Origin: an uncultured Bacteroidota bacterium | Lineage (GTDB): Bacteria > Bacteroidota > Bacteroidia > B-17B0 > Aurantibacillaceae | Direction: 5' to 3' | NCBI GenBank assembly: GCA_903834765.1 | Contig: CAILKE010000074.1 | Span: 1-52,660 of the forward strand | DNA: 52,660 bases | Part shown: piece after piece, positions 17,338 to 24,897 of the stretch | How positions within the stretch are numbered: the stretch's first letter is position 1 | How the letters are laid out: each line of letters opens with the position of its first letter | The notes under the pieces: model-generated | Told to the model about the DNA's origin: nothing | What the model saw: only the letters and a program-made list of their open reading frames with translations | Database searches by the model: none | Position numbers and translations under genes: made by a program

Positions 17338-18462
17338 ATGATAACGATTGAAAAAATAATTTTTCCTCATAAAATAACTGAATTCATTGACTTTCCGCAC
17401 GATTTATATAAAAACGATCCCATGTATGTTCCTGAAATATTTTTAGGACAAAAAGATTTATTAAACCCAAAAAAACATCCCTTTTTTGAGCACTCAAAAC
17501 TAGATATGTTCTTGGCATATAAAGACAAAAAAATTGTTGGGCGTATTGCTGCAATTCGTAACAATAACCATATTAAATTTACGGGTATACAAGAAGGCTT
17601 CTTTGGTTTTTTTGAGTGCATCGAAGATTTTGAAGTGGCAAAAAAATTATTTGATGCGGCCATGGACTGGATGAAACAAGAAAAACTAACAGGTATAGTT
17701 GGTCCTACTAATTTTTCTACCAACGAGCCCTTTGGCATGTTAATAGATGGTTTTGATATGCCCGCCATGATGAGTACAACCTATAACAAACAGTATTATG
17801 ATGCATTTTGCAAGCAATATGGTTTTGTGAAAAAAGTAGATTTTTACGCTTACATGATTCGCCCAGAAAGCGTTTCAGAAAAAGCAGTAAAATTATCAGA
17901 TGCCTTTGAATCACGCTTGAAAACGAAAGGCATTACAATTCGTCCCATCTCTATGAAAAACTATGAGAAGGAATCAGAGAACGCTAGCTCTGTATATAAT
18001 GCGGCCTGGGATAAAAACCTTGGATTTGTGCCGATGACACATAATGAATTTATGCACCTAACTAAGGAAATGAAAATGATTGTTGATCCTAATTTATGCT
18101 TAGTGGCAGAGCACGAAGGTAAAATGGTAGGCTTTGCCTTTGCTTTGCCTAATATCAATCAACTCCTTATTAAAATTAAACGAGGAAGATTATTACCCTT
18201 CGGTATTTTCAGATTATTATTTCAGCGAAAAAAAATAAATACCTTGCGCGTGGTTGTTTTAGGAGTAATTGAGGGGTATCGCAAATTAGGTATAGAAGCC
18301 ATTTTTTATTCTAAAATTATTACCAATGCTAAAGCCAGAAATATGCAATATGCAGAAGCATCGCTTATTTTAGAAACCAATGAAATGATGAATCAAGGGC
18401 TTAAAAACATTAATGCCGAAGTGTATAAAACATCACGCTTATATGAAATGGCTGTGAAATAA
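17338..18462 (+). CDS. GNAT-superfamily acyltransferase; candidate bacterial ceramide synthase-like protein
   Basis: A 374-residue soluble protein of the GNAT fold, about twice the size of a simple acetyltransferase. The N-terminal half has LYKNDPMYVPEIF, HPFFEHSKLDMFLA, VGRIAAIRNNNH and a FGFFECIEDFEVAKKLFDAA stretch. Next is GIVGPTNFSTNEPFGMLIDGF (split here as GIVGPTNFSTN then EPFGMLIDGF). The C-terminal half holds a second GNAT-like core (VLGVIEGYRKLGIEA). From memory, this overall plan is shared with YghO-like proteins and the GNAT-type ceramide synthase (bCerS) of Caulobacter; that match was not tested. It is the first gene of a tight three-gene operon with a PAP2/AUR1-like enzyme 10 nt downstream, which fits lipid N-acylation. 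The activity is inference; the GNAT superfamily call is firmer. Confidence 0.8.
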   Translation: MITIEKIIFPHKITEFIDFPHDLYKNDPMYVPEIFLGQKDLLNPKKHPFFEHSKLDMFLAYKDKKIVGRIAAIRNNNHIKFTGIQEGFFGFFECIEDFEVAKKLFDAAMDWMKQEKLTGIVGPTNFSTNEPFGMLIDGFDMPAMMSTTYNKQYYDAFCKQYGFVKKVDFYAYMIRPESVSEKAVKLSDAFESRLKTKGITIRPISMKNYEKESENASSVYNAAWDKNLGFVPMTHNEFMHLTKEMKMIVDPNLCLVAEHEGKMVGFAFALPNINQLLIKIKRGRLLPFGIFRLLFQRKKINTLRVVVLGVIEGYRKLGIEAIFYSKIITNAKARNMQYAEASLILETNEMMNQGLKNINAEVYKTSRLYEMAVK

Positions 18463-18472
18463 AGCCTACAAA

Positions 18473-19393
18473 ATGTCATCTCAAAAATCTGCACTTGATG
18501 CAAACACTAAAAAAACAAACTTTCATCTTTTAAAGGCCTTAACGCCTTTAGATATCGTGACGATTTTTTACATTATTATATCAACGTTATACATGTGTAT
18601 TGGCGCATCTAAATTACAGGATATAACATTTCACATCCTTGTGAGAATGGCTATTTTGGGACTCATTGGGTTACTTGTTTTTTTAAACCATAAATACTCA
18701 AATAGTTTTATGTCGTTTTTAAAAAATTTATACCCTCTTATTTTTATTAGTTTTTTTTATACAGAAACAAGTTACTTAAAAAATATTTTAATAGGTAACA
18801 ACCTTGATGCGCAAGTCGCTCATTTAGAGTCTTATTTATGGGGCTGTCAACCGAGTTTAATATTCGCTCAAAAGATGCCACAAGCTTGGTTTTGTGAGCT
18901 GATGAATATTTGTTATTTCTCTTATTATCTTATTACTTCTGGTGTTTGCTTAGCTATTTATTTTAAAAATAGAGCCGAATCTTTCGAAAGTGTATTTATT
19001 ATCATCTGCTCCTTTTACTTGTATTACATTGTATTTGCATTGATTCCAGTAGCAGGTCCTCAATTTTTTTTCGAGTATACAGAAGCAGAGCCTCCCTATC
19101 TTTTTGGAAAAATAATGCATTATATTTTAATTAATGCCGAAGAGCCAACTGGTGCATTTCCGAGCTCACACGTAGGCGTTTCATTGATTTTAAGTTACGT
19201 GGCATTTAAGCATCAAAAATTGGTGTTTGTTATTAGTTTACCATTTGTGATAGGCATTTGCTTTGCAACCGTTTATTTAAAAGCTCATTATTTAGTAGAT
19301 GTAATTGGAGCATTTATAAGCGTTCCTATTTTTATAGCCATTAGTAAGTTTTTTTATCAAAAGCTATTACCTTTATCAAAAACCAGTCTTTAA
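18473..19393 (+). CDS. PAP2-superfamily membrane phosphotransferase/phosphatase (AUR1-like)
   Basis: A 306-residue polytopic inner-membrane protein with about six to seven hydrophobic helices. PAP2 catalytic motifs are present in the C-terminal half: FPSSHVGVSL (motif C2, His about 231) and LKAHYLVDVIGA (motif C3, with the His-x3-Asp pair). Motif C1 is not clear. The spacing, and the glycine/proline-rich PVAGPQFFFEY just before C2, recall AUR1/inositol-phosphoceramide-synthase-like PAP2 enzymes, which transfer a phospho-headgroup to ceramide. It lies 10 nt after the acyltransferase and 39 nt before the BtrH-like gene, so all three are probably one transcript. An alternative is a lipid phosphate or undecaprenyl-diphosphate phosphatase. 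Confidence 0.83.
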   Translation: MSSQKSALDANTKKTNFHLLKALTPLDIVTIFYIIISTLYMCIGASKLQDITFHILVRMAILGLIGLLVFLNHKYSNSFMSFLKNLYPLIFISFFYTETSYLKNILIGNNLDAQVAHLESYLWGCQPSLIFAQKMPQAWFCELMNICYFSYYLITSGVCLAIYFKNRAESFESVFIIICSFYLYYIVFALIPVAGPQFFFEYTEAEPPYLFGKIMHYILINAEEPTGAFPSSHVGVSLILSYVAFKHQKLVFVISLPFVIGICFATVYLKAHYLVDVIGAFISVPIFIAISKFFYQKLLPLSKTSL

Positions 19394-19432
19394 GATCAGC
19401 TTAAAAAATATTTTTTTCAACTCTTACATTAC

Positions 19433-20446
19433 ATGAATTCTACGATACCATATACACATTTACAAACTGCACATTGCGAAAATGGCGTTTCTACGGGCTT
19501 ATTAAGGCATCATGGCTTAGATTTTATGACCGAGCCTTTAATATTTGGTTTAGGCTCAGGAATTTTTTACATTCATATTCCTTTTTTAATGGTGAATAAT
19601 GGTCCTGCCATTTCATACCGAAGTATGCCGGGATGGATATTTAGCAGAGCTAGTAAATTATTAGGTGTAACCGTTAATCGTAAAAAATTTAGCAAAGAAA
19701 AAGATGCTATTGAATATCTTGATAAAGAATTAAGCAAAGGCAATCCTGTTGGTTGCCAAGTGGGCGTTTACAACCTTCCTTATTTTCCGCCTGAATATCG
19801 TTTTCATTTTAATGCACACAATTTAGTTGTCTACGGAAAAGAAAATGGTAATTATTTAGTAAGTGATCCTGTTATGGAAACGGTTACTAGGCTGACAGAA
19901 GCCGATATGTTGAAAGTTCGCTTTGCAAAAGGCGCCTTAGCGCCAAAGGGCCATGTATATTATCCTGAAAATGTAAAATCTGTAAGCAAAGAACATCTGC
20001 AAAAAGTGATTCCAAAAGCTATCAAACGTACTTCTTTTGAAATGCTTCATTTACCTGGCGCAATCTGCGGTGTTGAAGGCATTAAATATACCGCCAAACA
20101 AATCAGACAATGGCGCGAAAAATTAGGACCTCGTAAAGCCGCTCTATACCTTGGACAAATAGTGCGTATGCAAGAAGAAATAGGAACCGGCGGTGGTGGT
20201 TTCCGTTTTTTATATGCTGCCTTTTTAGAACAAGCCAGTAATTATATTGCTAACGATGAGCTTTTAAAAATATCAGATGAGTTTACAAAGGCAGGTGATA
20301 TGTGGCGTGCAAGTGCTGTAAATATGGGCCGTATCTTTAAAGGACGATTGAATGAACAAAAAGATTTTGAAGAAAGTGCAAATATACTAGATGAAATTGC
20401 AGAAATAGAAAGACAAGCATTTAAACGTTTACGTAAAATATTGTAA
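19433..20446 (+). CDS. BtrH N-terminal-domain / DUF4872 protein
   Basis: A 337-residue soluble protein with a BtrH_N domain (about 10-170) and a helical DUF4872-type C-terminal part. BtrH in butirosin biosynthesis is an acyltransferase on a papain/C39-like fold. The corresponding catalytic-type residues are visible here: Cys15 in AHCENGVSTGLLRHHG, a conserved GLGSGIFYIHIP segment, then His in NAHNLVVYG and Asp in LVSDPV (about 130-146). In Bacteroidota such genes are often placed with lipid or pigment biosynthesis genes. Here it closes an operon with a GNAT-type acyltransferase and a PAP2-type enzyme, suggesting that it acylates or de-acylates the same lipid. The substrate is unknown. Confidence 0.85.
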   Translation: MNSTIPYTHLQTAHCENGVSTGLLRHHGLDFMTEPLIFGLGSGIFYIHIPFLMVNNGPAISYRSMPGWIFSRASKLLGVTVNRKKFSKEKDAIEYLDKELSKGNPVGCQVGVYNLPYFPPEYRFHFNAHNLVVYGKENGNYLVSDPVMETVTRLTEADMLKVRFAKGALAPKGHVYYPENVKSVSKEHLQKVIPKAIKRTSFEMLHLPGAICGVEGIKYTAKQIRQWREKLGPRKAALYLGQIVRMQEEIGTGGGGFRFLYAAFLEQASNYIANDELLKISDEFTKAGDMWRASAVNMGRIFKGRLNEQKDFEESANILDEIAEIERQAFKRLRKIL

Positions 20447-20463
20447 TATAAATTTGCTGTGTC

Positions 20464-21309
20464 TTAAATGTCATAACGCTCTTCATACCCTCTGTTTCCT
20501 TGCAATCCACCCGAATGAATAAGTAATATTTTTTTATCCGTTGAGAATTGATGTTGTTTCATTAAATCAAATACAGCATACATTAATTTAGCGGTATAAA
20601 CATAATCTAATGGGATGTGGTATGTTGATTCAAACCATAGTTTGAATTCTAGCAATTCACAGTTGTGTTTAGCATATCCTCCAAAATGATAGTCGTTATT
20701 AATATTGGTGTTTAAGAGGTCGCAGGTCGCCTCGTACTTTAATATATTAATAGCCGTTAATTTTTGATGAGACAACATTGATTTTGCTATGCCCTTGAAA
20801 GTAGTGCCAGTGCCGTACGCGCAAAAAATTACATCATAATAAGATGTTGAATTTGATAAAATTTCTTCGCATCCTTTTTGCCCCAATGCATTATCCCCTC
20901 CTTCAGGAATAATATACGCATCTGGGTATTGAGATTGCAAAATTTGTAAATAGTACTGCTCGTTTTTTTGTTTGTACAGTTCTCTGCTTACATACTTTAT
21001 TTGCATTCCGTTTTCTTTGGCTAAAGATAATGTTGAATTTAACTCTGAAGATTCTTCTCCTCTAATTATACCTATACTTTTAAAGCCTGCTAATTTACAA
21101 GCGGCGGCAGTTGCCGCTATATGATTGGAATAGGCGCCGCCAAAGGTTAAAATTGTTTTTTTGTTTTCGGCTTTCGCTTGCTCTAAATTATATTTTAATT
21201 TAAACCATTTATTGCCGGAAATTTCTGGATGAATTTCATCTAAACGCAAAACGCCTAGCTTGTAACCGTTATACTCAATAGGGGTAATTATAGGATTATA
21301 ATAAATCAC
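20464..21309 (-). CDS. PLP-dependent D-cysteine desulfhydrase / ACC deaminase family protein
   Basis: A 281-residue fold-type II PLP enzyme. The Schiff-base lysine is Lys34 in ISGNKWFKLKYN and the following GGAYSNHIAATA (about 57-68) is the cofactor/substrate-binding loop. EGGDNALGQKGCEEI and CAYGTGTTFKGIAKS complete the PLP phosphate site. The family includes D-cysteine desulfhydrase and 1-aminocyclopropane-1-carboxylate deaminase; the sequence does not decide which. The length is slightly short for the family (usually 300-340). The start is a GTG at 21309, only nine bases after the stop of the upstream porin gene, and an in-frame stop rules out a longer form. The two genes are probably co-transcribed. 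Confidence 0.88.
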   Translation of the reverse strand: MIYYNPIITPIEYNGYKLGVLRLDEIHPEISGNKWFKLKYNLEQAKAENKKTILTFGGAYSNHIAATAAACKLAGFKSIGIIRGEESSELNSTLSLAKENGMQIKYVSRELYKQKNEQYYLQILQSQYPDAYIIPEGGDNALGQKGCEEILSNSTSYYDVIFCAYGTGTTFKGIAKSMLSHQKLTAINILKYEATCDLLNTNINNDYHFGGYAKHNCELLEFKLWFESTYHIPLDYVYTAKLMYAVFDLMKQHQFSTDKKILLIHSGGLQGNRGYEERYDI

Positions 21310-21318
21310 TTGAAAGAA

Positions 21319-22470
21319 TTAAAACCACACATCCATGCAAAAAATTCCTTCCCAACGTTGATGATTTAACTTGCCTTGATACATCACATTACTTTTATCC
21401 GAATTTAATTGCCTTGATTCAAGGCTAATAGCAATGTTTTTCAAAGGTTTGTATTCAATTCCTGCTGTTGCGCCCCAGGTATAATTTCCCATTCCAGTTC
21501 CCGCACTTAATATTTCATCTTTGTCGCTATACCATTCTCCACGACCATAAAACGCAACCTTTTTAAACGATTGGTGTTTTAACACAACCAAAGAACTATT
21601 CATATATGCAGTGCCAATAATAGTTGCATTAACCTGTTTAGTATATTCTTGTATTCCATAATTAACCTCAGCGCCTAAACTAATTTTATTTTTTTGATAG
21701 GTTAAAAACAAATTATGATAATAACGCTGATGTTTTAATGCAACATAATCAGGTGTATCATCGCCTGTTATAAAATTGTAAGTGATGGATGTATATTTAT
21801 TTGGAGCATAAACCACTGATGCACCGAAAAGCTTATTTTTATTGGTTTCTACAATGGATGTAAAACTATTAAAGGCATTTAACTGAACGCTCAATTTAGA
21901 TCCTATCAAGTATGTCAATTTAGCTCCGGATAAATAATAGGGTTCAAACACATTGGCGAGAGACATGCTTGATGTAATGTTTTCGCGAGGCTGAGAACTC
22001 TCCACGCCAATGTTTGTTCTAAAAACGCCTGCATCAAACCATAAATTTTTAACTACTTCTACGCCAACATTCGCTTCTTGAATTAAATTATATTTTACAG
22101 GCCATGTAGTTGCTGCTATATCGCCATAATGCAAGGTAATTGTACTTCTTACGATTTTTGATTTATAACTTAATGATATCATTACCATATTTAATCCAAA
22201 TTGGTTATTACGAGGTGCCATTGTTGGATATTTAACAAACTCAGACGTATTATCTTCTGTATAAGACGCATAATAGGTACTTAAATACGCATCAATTACC
22301 AATTTTGGTTCTGTCGTCAAATCATTAGTATTTAATTTTTTAGATTGAAATAATACAGAAGTGTCATTAGCAAAACTTATAAACGAGCGTTTGTGATTAC
22401 TCGTATCAGCCTGACTAAAACCTAAATTAAAAAGCTGAGTTGAAAATATTAAAATAAATAAATGTTTCAT
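21319..22470 (-). CDS. OmpL-like outer-membrane beta-barrel porin (BBP2 family)
   Basis: A 383-residue outer-membrane protein with a signal peptide (about 1-19, ending GFSQ). It is rich in alternating aromatic/hydrophobic strands and ends in an aromatic residue (FCMDVWF), as barrels do. The segment RNNQFGLNMVMISLSYKS and the YLSGAKLTYLIG and GVFRTNIGVES strands recall the putative beta-barrel porin-2 (OmpL-like) family of Bacteroidota. It probably lets small solutes diffuse through the outer membrane; no substrate is indicated. The PLP-enzyme gene follows after nine bases. Confidence 0.82.
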   Translation of the reverse strand: MKHLFILIFSTQLFNLGFSQADTSNHKRSFISFANDTSVLFQSKKLNTNDLTTEPKLVIDAYLSTYYASYTEDNTSEFVKYPTMAPRNNQFGLNMVMISLSYKSKIVRSTITLHYGDIAATTWPVKYNLIQEANVGVEVVKNLWFDAGVFRTNIGVESSQPRENITSSMSLANVFEPYYLSGAKLTYLIGSKLSVQLNAFNSFTSIVETNKNKLFGASVVYAPNKYTSITYNFITGDDTPDYVALKHQRYYHNLFLTYQKNKISLGAEVNYGIQEYTKQVNATIIGTAYMNSSLVVLKHQSFKKVAFYGRGEWYSDKDEILSAGTGMGNYTWGATAGIEYKPLKNIAISLESRQLNSDKSNVMYQGKLNHQRWEGIFCMDVWF

Positions 22471-22515
22471 TACGTAACATCAAATATATTGTTTTTATTT
22501 TGACCATAATAGCAA

Positions 22516-22523
22516 TACCTTTA
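22516..22523 (+). promoter_or_regulatory. -7-like box of the DUF5522 gene
   Basis: TACCTTTA at 22516-22523 ends 5 nt before the ATG. The same AATACCTTTAC string precedes the methyltransferase at 9365. It predicts a leaderless mRNA. Confidence 0.4.
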
Positions 22524-22528
22524 CGCAA

Positions 22529-22699
22529 ATGTTTAAAAAGGAATTAGATCCAGAAGATTTTTATGTAAGCCCCGAAGGCTATATCATCTTTACAGAGAAA
22601 TACCTGCTGAAAAGAGGGTATTGCTGTAAAAATGGCTGTAAACACTGCCCTTATGGATACAATAAAAAAACAGGGGGTTTTGATAGAGCCAAAAAATAA
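22529..22699 (+). CDS. DUF5522 family mini-protein with CCxxxCxxC motif
   Basis: A 56-residue protein. The sequence has EGYIIFTEKYLLKRG then YCCKNGCKHCPYGY (residues 31-44), the signature of the small DUF5522 family of Bacteroidota. The clustered cysteines (CC, C, C) could bind zinc or an Fe-S centre; that is not shown. ATG start, TAA stop, no signal peptide. It lies in the gap between the divergent porin and the membrane-protein gene, and its start is only 5 nt from a -7-like box. Confidence 0.85.
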   Translation: MFKKELDPEDFYVSPEGYIIFTEKYLLKRGYCCKNGCKHCPYGYNKKTGGFDRAKK

Positions 22700-22709
22700 A
22701 TTATTTATT

Positions 22710-22717
22710 TATATTTG
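22710..22717 (+). promoter_or_regulatory. -7 box of the membrane-protein gene
   Basis: TATATTTG at 22710-22717 is an exact TAnnTTTG match. Transcription would begin near 22723, leaving about 25 nt before the TTG start at 22749 and supporting that start. Confidence 0.5.
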
Positions 22718-22748
22718 AATCCATATTACATCATTCATCTATCCTATT

Positions 22749-23732
22749 TTGTATAAACTAGAAGGCCTCAATAACAATCAAATTAATTACATCAACATTG
22801 GGTTAATGATTGTATCTGCCATACTAGCATTCATTTTACCATTCGAGCTTTTTCTGTTTTCTTACGCCGTTCTTGGACCCTTGCATTACCTTACCGAAAT
22901 CGGATGGTTGCACAAAAAAAATTATTACGCTAAAGGGAAATACGATTTTATATTTTTAAGTGTATTATGTGCTTTAGTATTTTACTTTTCATTCGTAAAA
23001 CCTACTACATCAAATACAAAAATTCCTCATATCATATTTTATGGCCTACTAATCTCCTTTATTTTTGTGTTTATAAAAGACAATCTTTATCGAATTGCTT
23101 TAGCATTATTAATACTTATTGGCTTATATATATCGAATGTTGGCGAAACTTATTTTATGTGGGTAGGCGTTTTCTTACCTACTATTATTCATGTATTTGT
23201 GTTTACCTGGGCATTTATGCTGTTTGGCGTATTAAAAAATAAATCTTTTTCTGGGTATTTATCTATTGTAGTTCTACTGATCTGCGCCCTTTCATTTTTC
23301 TTTATTAAAGCGCCATCTCTTCAATATGAGGTTTCAGAATATGTTGGAAAAAGCTATGATTTGTTCAGTTTATTAAATAAATATATGATTCATTTTTTTG
23401 GACTATCAACCACAACTAATTCATCTCAATCTATTATTTACGAATCAAACGCTGGGTTTATAGTCATGCGTTTTATTGCTTTTGCATATACGTATCATTA
23501 CCTGAATTGGTTTTCAAAAACCTCTGTCATCCAATGGCACAAAGTGCCAAAAAGAACCCTCATTATCACCTTGTTTTTATGGATTTTTTCCGTAACTCTA
23601 TATCTTTACGATTATAAAACTGGCCTTAAAGCACTCTATTTTTTAAGCTTTTTACATGTGTTTTTGGAGTTTCCGTTAAATATTACATCTTTTCAAGGGA
23701 TCATCAAATCGATTGTGCCTGCCAAAAAATAA
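22749..23732 (+). CDS. Conserved integral membrane protein of unknown function
   Basis: A 327-residue protein with about eight to nine hydrophobic helices. I do not recognise its function. Likely conserved spots are GPLHYLTEIGWLHKKNY (about 43-59), YTYHYLNWFSKTSVIQWHK (about 249-267) and FLHVFLEFPLN near the end, which put His, Glu and Trp at membrane interfaces. That layout resembles metal-dependent membrane oxidases such as Brp/Blh carotene dioxygenases, but the similarity is only of pattern. The start is a TTG at 22749; the only other choice is ATG at 22806, which would cut the first helix. The -7 box at 22710 favours TTG. Confidence 0.75.
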   Translation: MYKLEGLNNNQINYINIGLMIVSAILAFILPFELFLFSYAVLGPLHYLTEIGWLHKKNYYAKGKYDFIFLSVLCALVFYFSFVKPTTSNTKIPHIIFYGLLISFIFVFIKDNLYRIALALLILIGLYISNVGETYFMWVGVFLPTIIHVFVFTWAFMLFGVLKNKSFSGYLSIVVLLICALSFFFIKAPSLQYEVSEYVGKSYDLFSLLNKYMIHFFGLSTTTNSSQSIIYESNAGFIVMRFIAFAYTYHYLNWFSKTSVIQWHKVPKRTLIITLFLWIFSVTLYLYDYKTGLKALYFLSFLHVFLEFPLNITSFQGIIKSIVPAKK

Positions 23733-23860
23733 GGTATCATTTTTCACTCATATTTTATGTATCAAATTTCTGTAAATACTTCTTTTTAAAGAAAATCAGT
23801 ATATTAGTGCTTCAAATTTTGAATGTGAAATAGTCATAAGCAAAAGAATTAAAAACAGAA

Positions 23861-23884
23861 ATGACGTATACCATTTGGCAATAA
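23861..23884 (+). CDS. Possible leader mini-ORF (MTYTIWQ) upstream of the MlaD gene
   Basis: ATG ACG TAT ACC ATT TGG CAA TAA would encode MTYTIWQ, ending 21 nt before the MlaD ATG. It matches the MTYTI mini-ORF at 10137-10154 with synonymous differences, in a similar A-rich leader. It may be a translated leader peptide or merely a shared DNA/RNA element. Confidence 0.3.
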   Translation: MTYTIWQ

Positions 23885-23905
23885 AAAAAATAATAAGATC
23901 TCTAC

Positions 23906-24886
23906 ATGAAAATTTCTAAAGAATTTAAAATTGGTATAGTAGTTACAGCCGCAATAGGATTGTTTATTTGGGGTTTTAATTTTTTAAAAGGGAACGATTT
24001 ATTTAGTCACCAATATGAACTATATGCCGTATATCCTAAAATTGACGGGCTTATCGAAGCCAATCCTCTTTTGGTAAATGGTTTTAAGGTAGGGCAGATT
24101 AATAAAATTACACTTACCAAAGTAAATGGAGAATACGCTGTACTCGTTAAATTTTTATTAACTGAAGATGTACAAATTCCTAAACACTCCATTGCCAGGT
24201 CAGTAAGTTCAGATTTATTAGGTACTAAGGCTGTTGAAATAGTTTATAGTAAAGAAACAGAATTCGTGAAATCAGGCGATACTTTATTAGCCGAAAACGA
24301 AGAGGGATTGAAATCAGCTGTTAGTAAGCAATTAGCGCCATTGCAAGCAAAAGCAGTTGGTTTGTTATCTTCCATTGATTCAGTAATGACAGTTGTTCAA
24401 TTTATCTTAAATGATAAAACGCGTGACAACCTCAATAAATCTTTTGAGAGCATCAAAAAAGCAATACAAAGTTTGGAACAAACAGCCTATAAATTAGATG
24501 ATTTAATGGCTACTGAAAAAGTCAAAATATCTGCCATTCTTACTAAATTCAATACGTTAGCTGGTATGCTCGAAAAAAATACTGGAAAAATTGATAACAT
24601 CATCGGAAATTTCTCTAACCTTTCTGATAGCTTATCGAAATCAGAATTAAAAAGCGCTATTTCCGAAGCTGACAAAACCCTTAAGGAGCTTAATAAATTA
24701 GTAGCACAAATAAATACAGGGCAAGGTACTCTTGGTAAATTAGCTAAAAACGATTCGTTATACAATAACTTAAACAAAGCTAGCGACGACTTAGATAAAT
24801 TAATGAAAGACTTGCGTATCAACCCAGAGCGTTATATCCATTTCTCTGTATTTGGCAAAAAAGATAAAAACAAACCTAAAGATTAA
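23906..24886 (+). CDS. MlaD/MCE-domain protein
   Basis: A 326-residue protein anchored by one N-terminal membrane helix (about 8-26). An MCE/MlaD domain follows (about 38-118), with YPKIDGLIEANPLLVNGFKVGQI, split as YPKIDGLIEANP then LLVNGFKVGQI, and SSDLLGTKAVEI. The C-terminal 200 residues are mostly helical and coiled-coil-like. MCE proteins form hexameric periplasmic rings that shuttle phospholipids or other hydrophobic molecules between membranes. Partner MlaE permease and MlaF ATPase genes are not adjacent. Two Fe-S protein genes follow 11 nt downstream; I recall this MCE-(Fe-S)-(Fe-S) order from other Bacteroidota. Confidence 0.9.
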   Translation: MKISKEFKIGIVVTAAIGLFIWGFNFLKGNDLFSHQYELYAVYPKIDGLIEANPLLVNGFKVGQINKITLTKVNGEYAVLVKFLLTEDVQIPKHSIARSVSSDLLGTKAVEIVYSKETEFVKSGDTLLAENEEGLKSAVSKQLAPLQAKAVGLLSSIDSVMTVVQFILNDKTRDNLNKSFESIKKAIQSLEQTAYKLDDLMATEKVKISAILTKFNTLAGMLEKNTGKIDNIIGNFSNLSDSLSKSELKSAISEADKTLKELNKLVAQINTGQGTLGKLAKNDSLYNNLNKASDDLDKLMKDLRINPERYIHFSVFGKKDKNKPKD

Positions 24887-24897
24887 ATATTAGTTCC

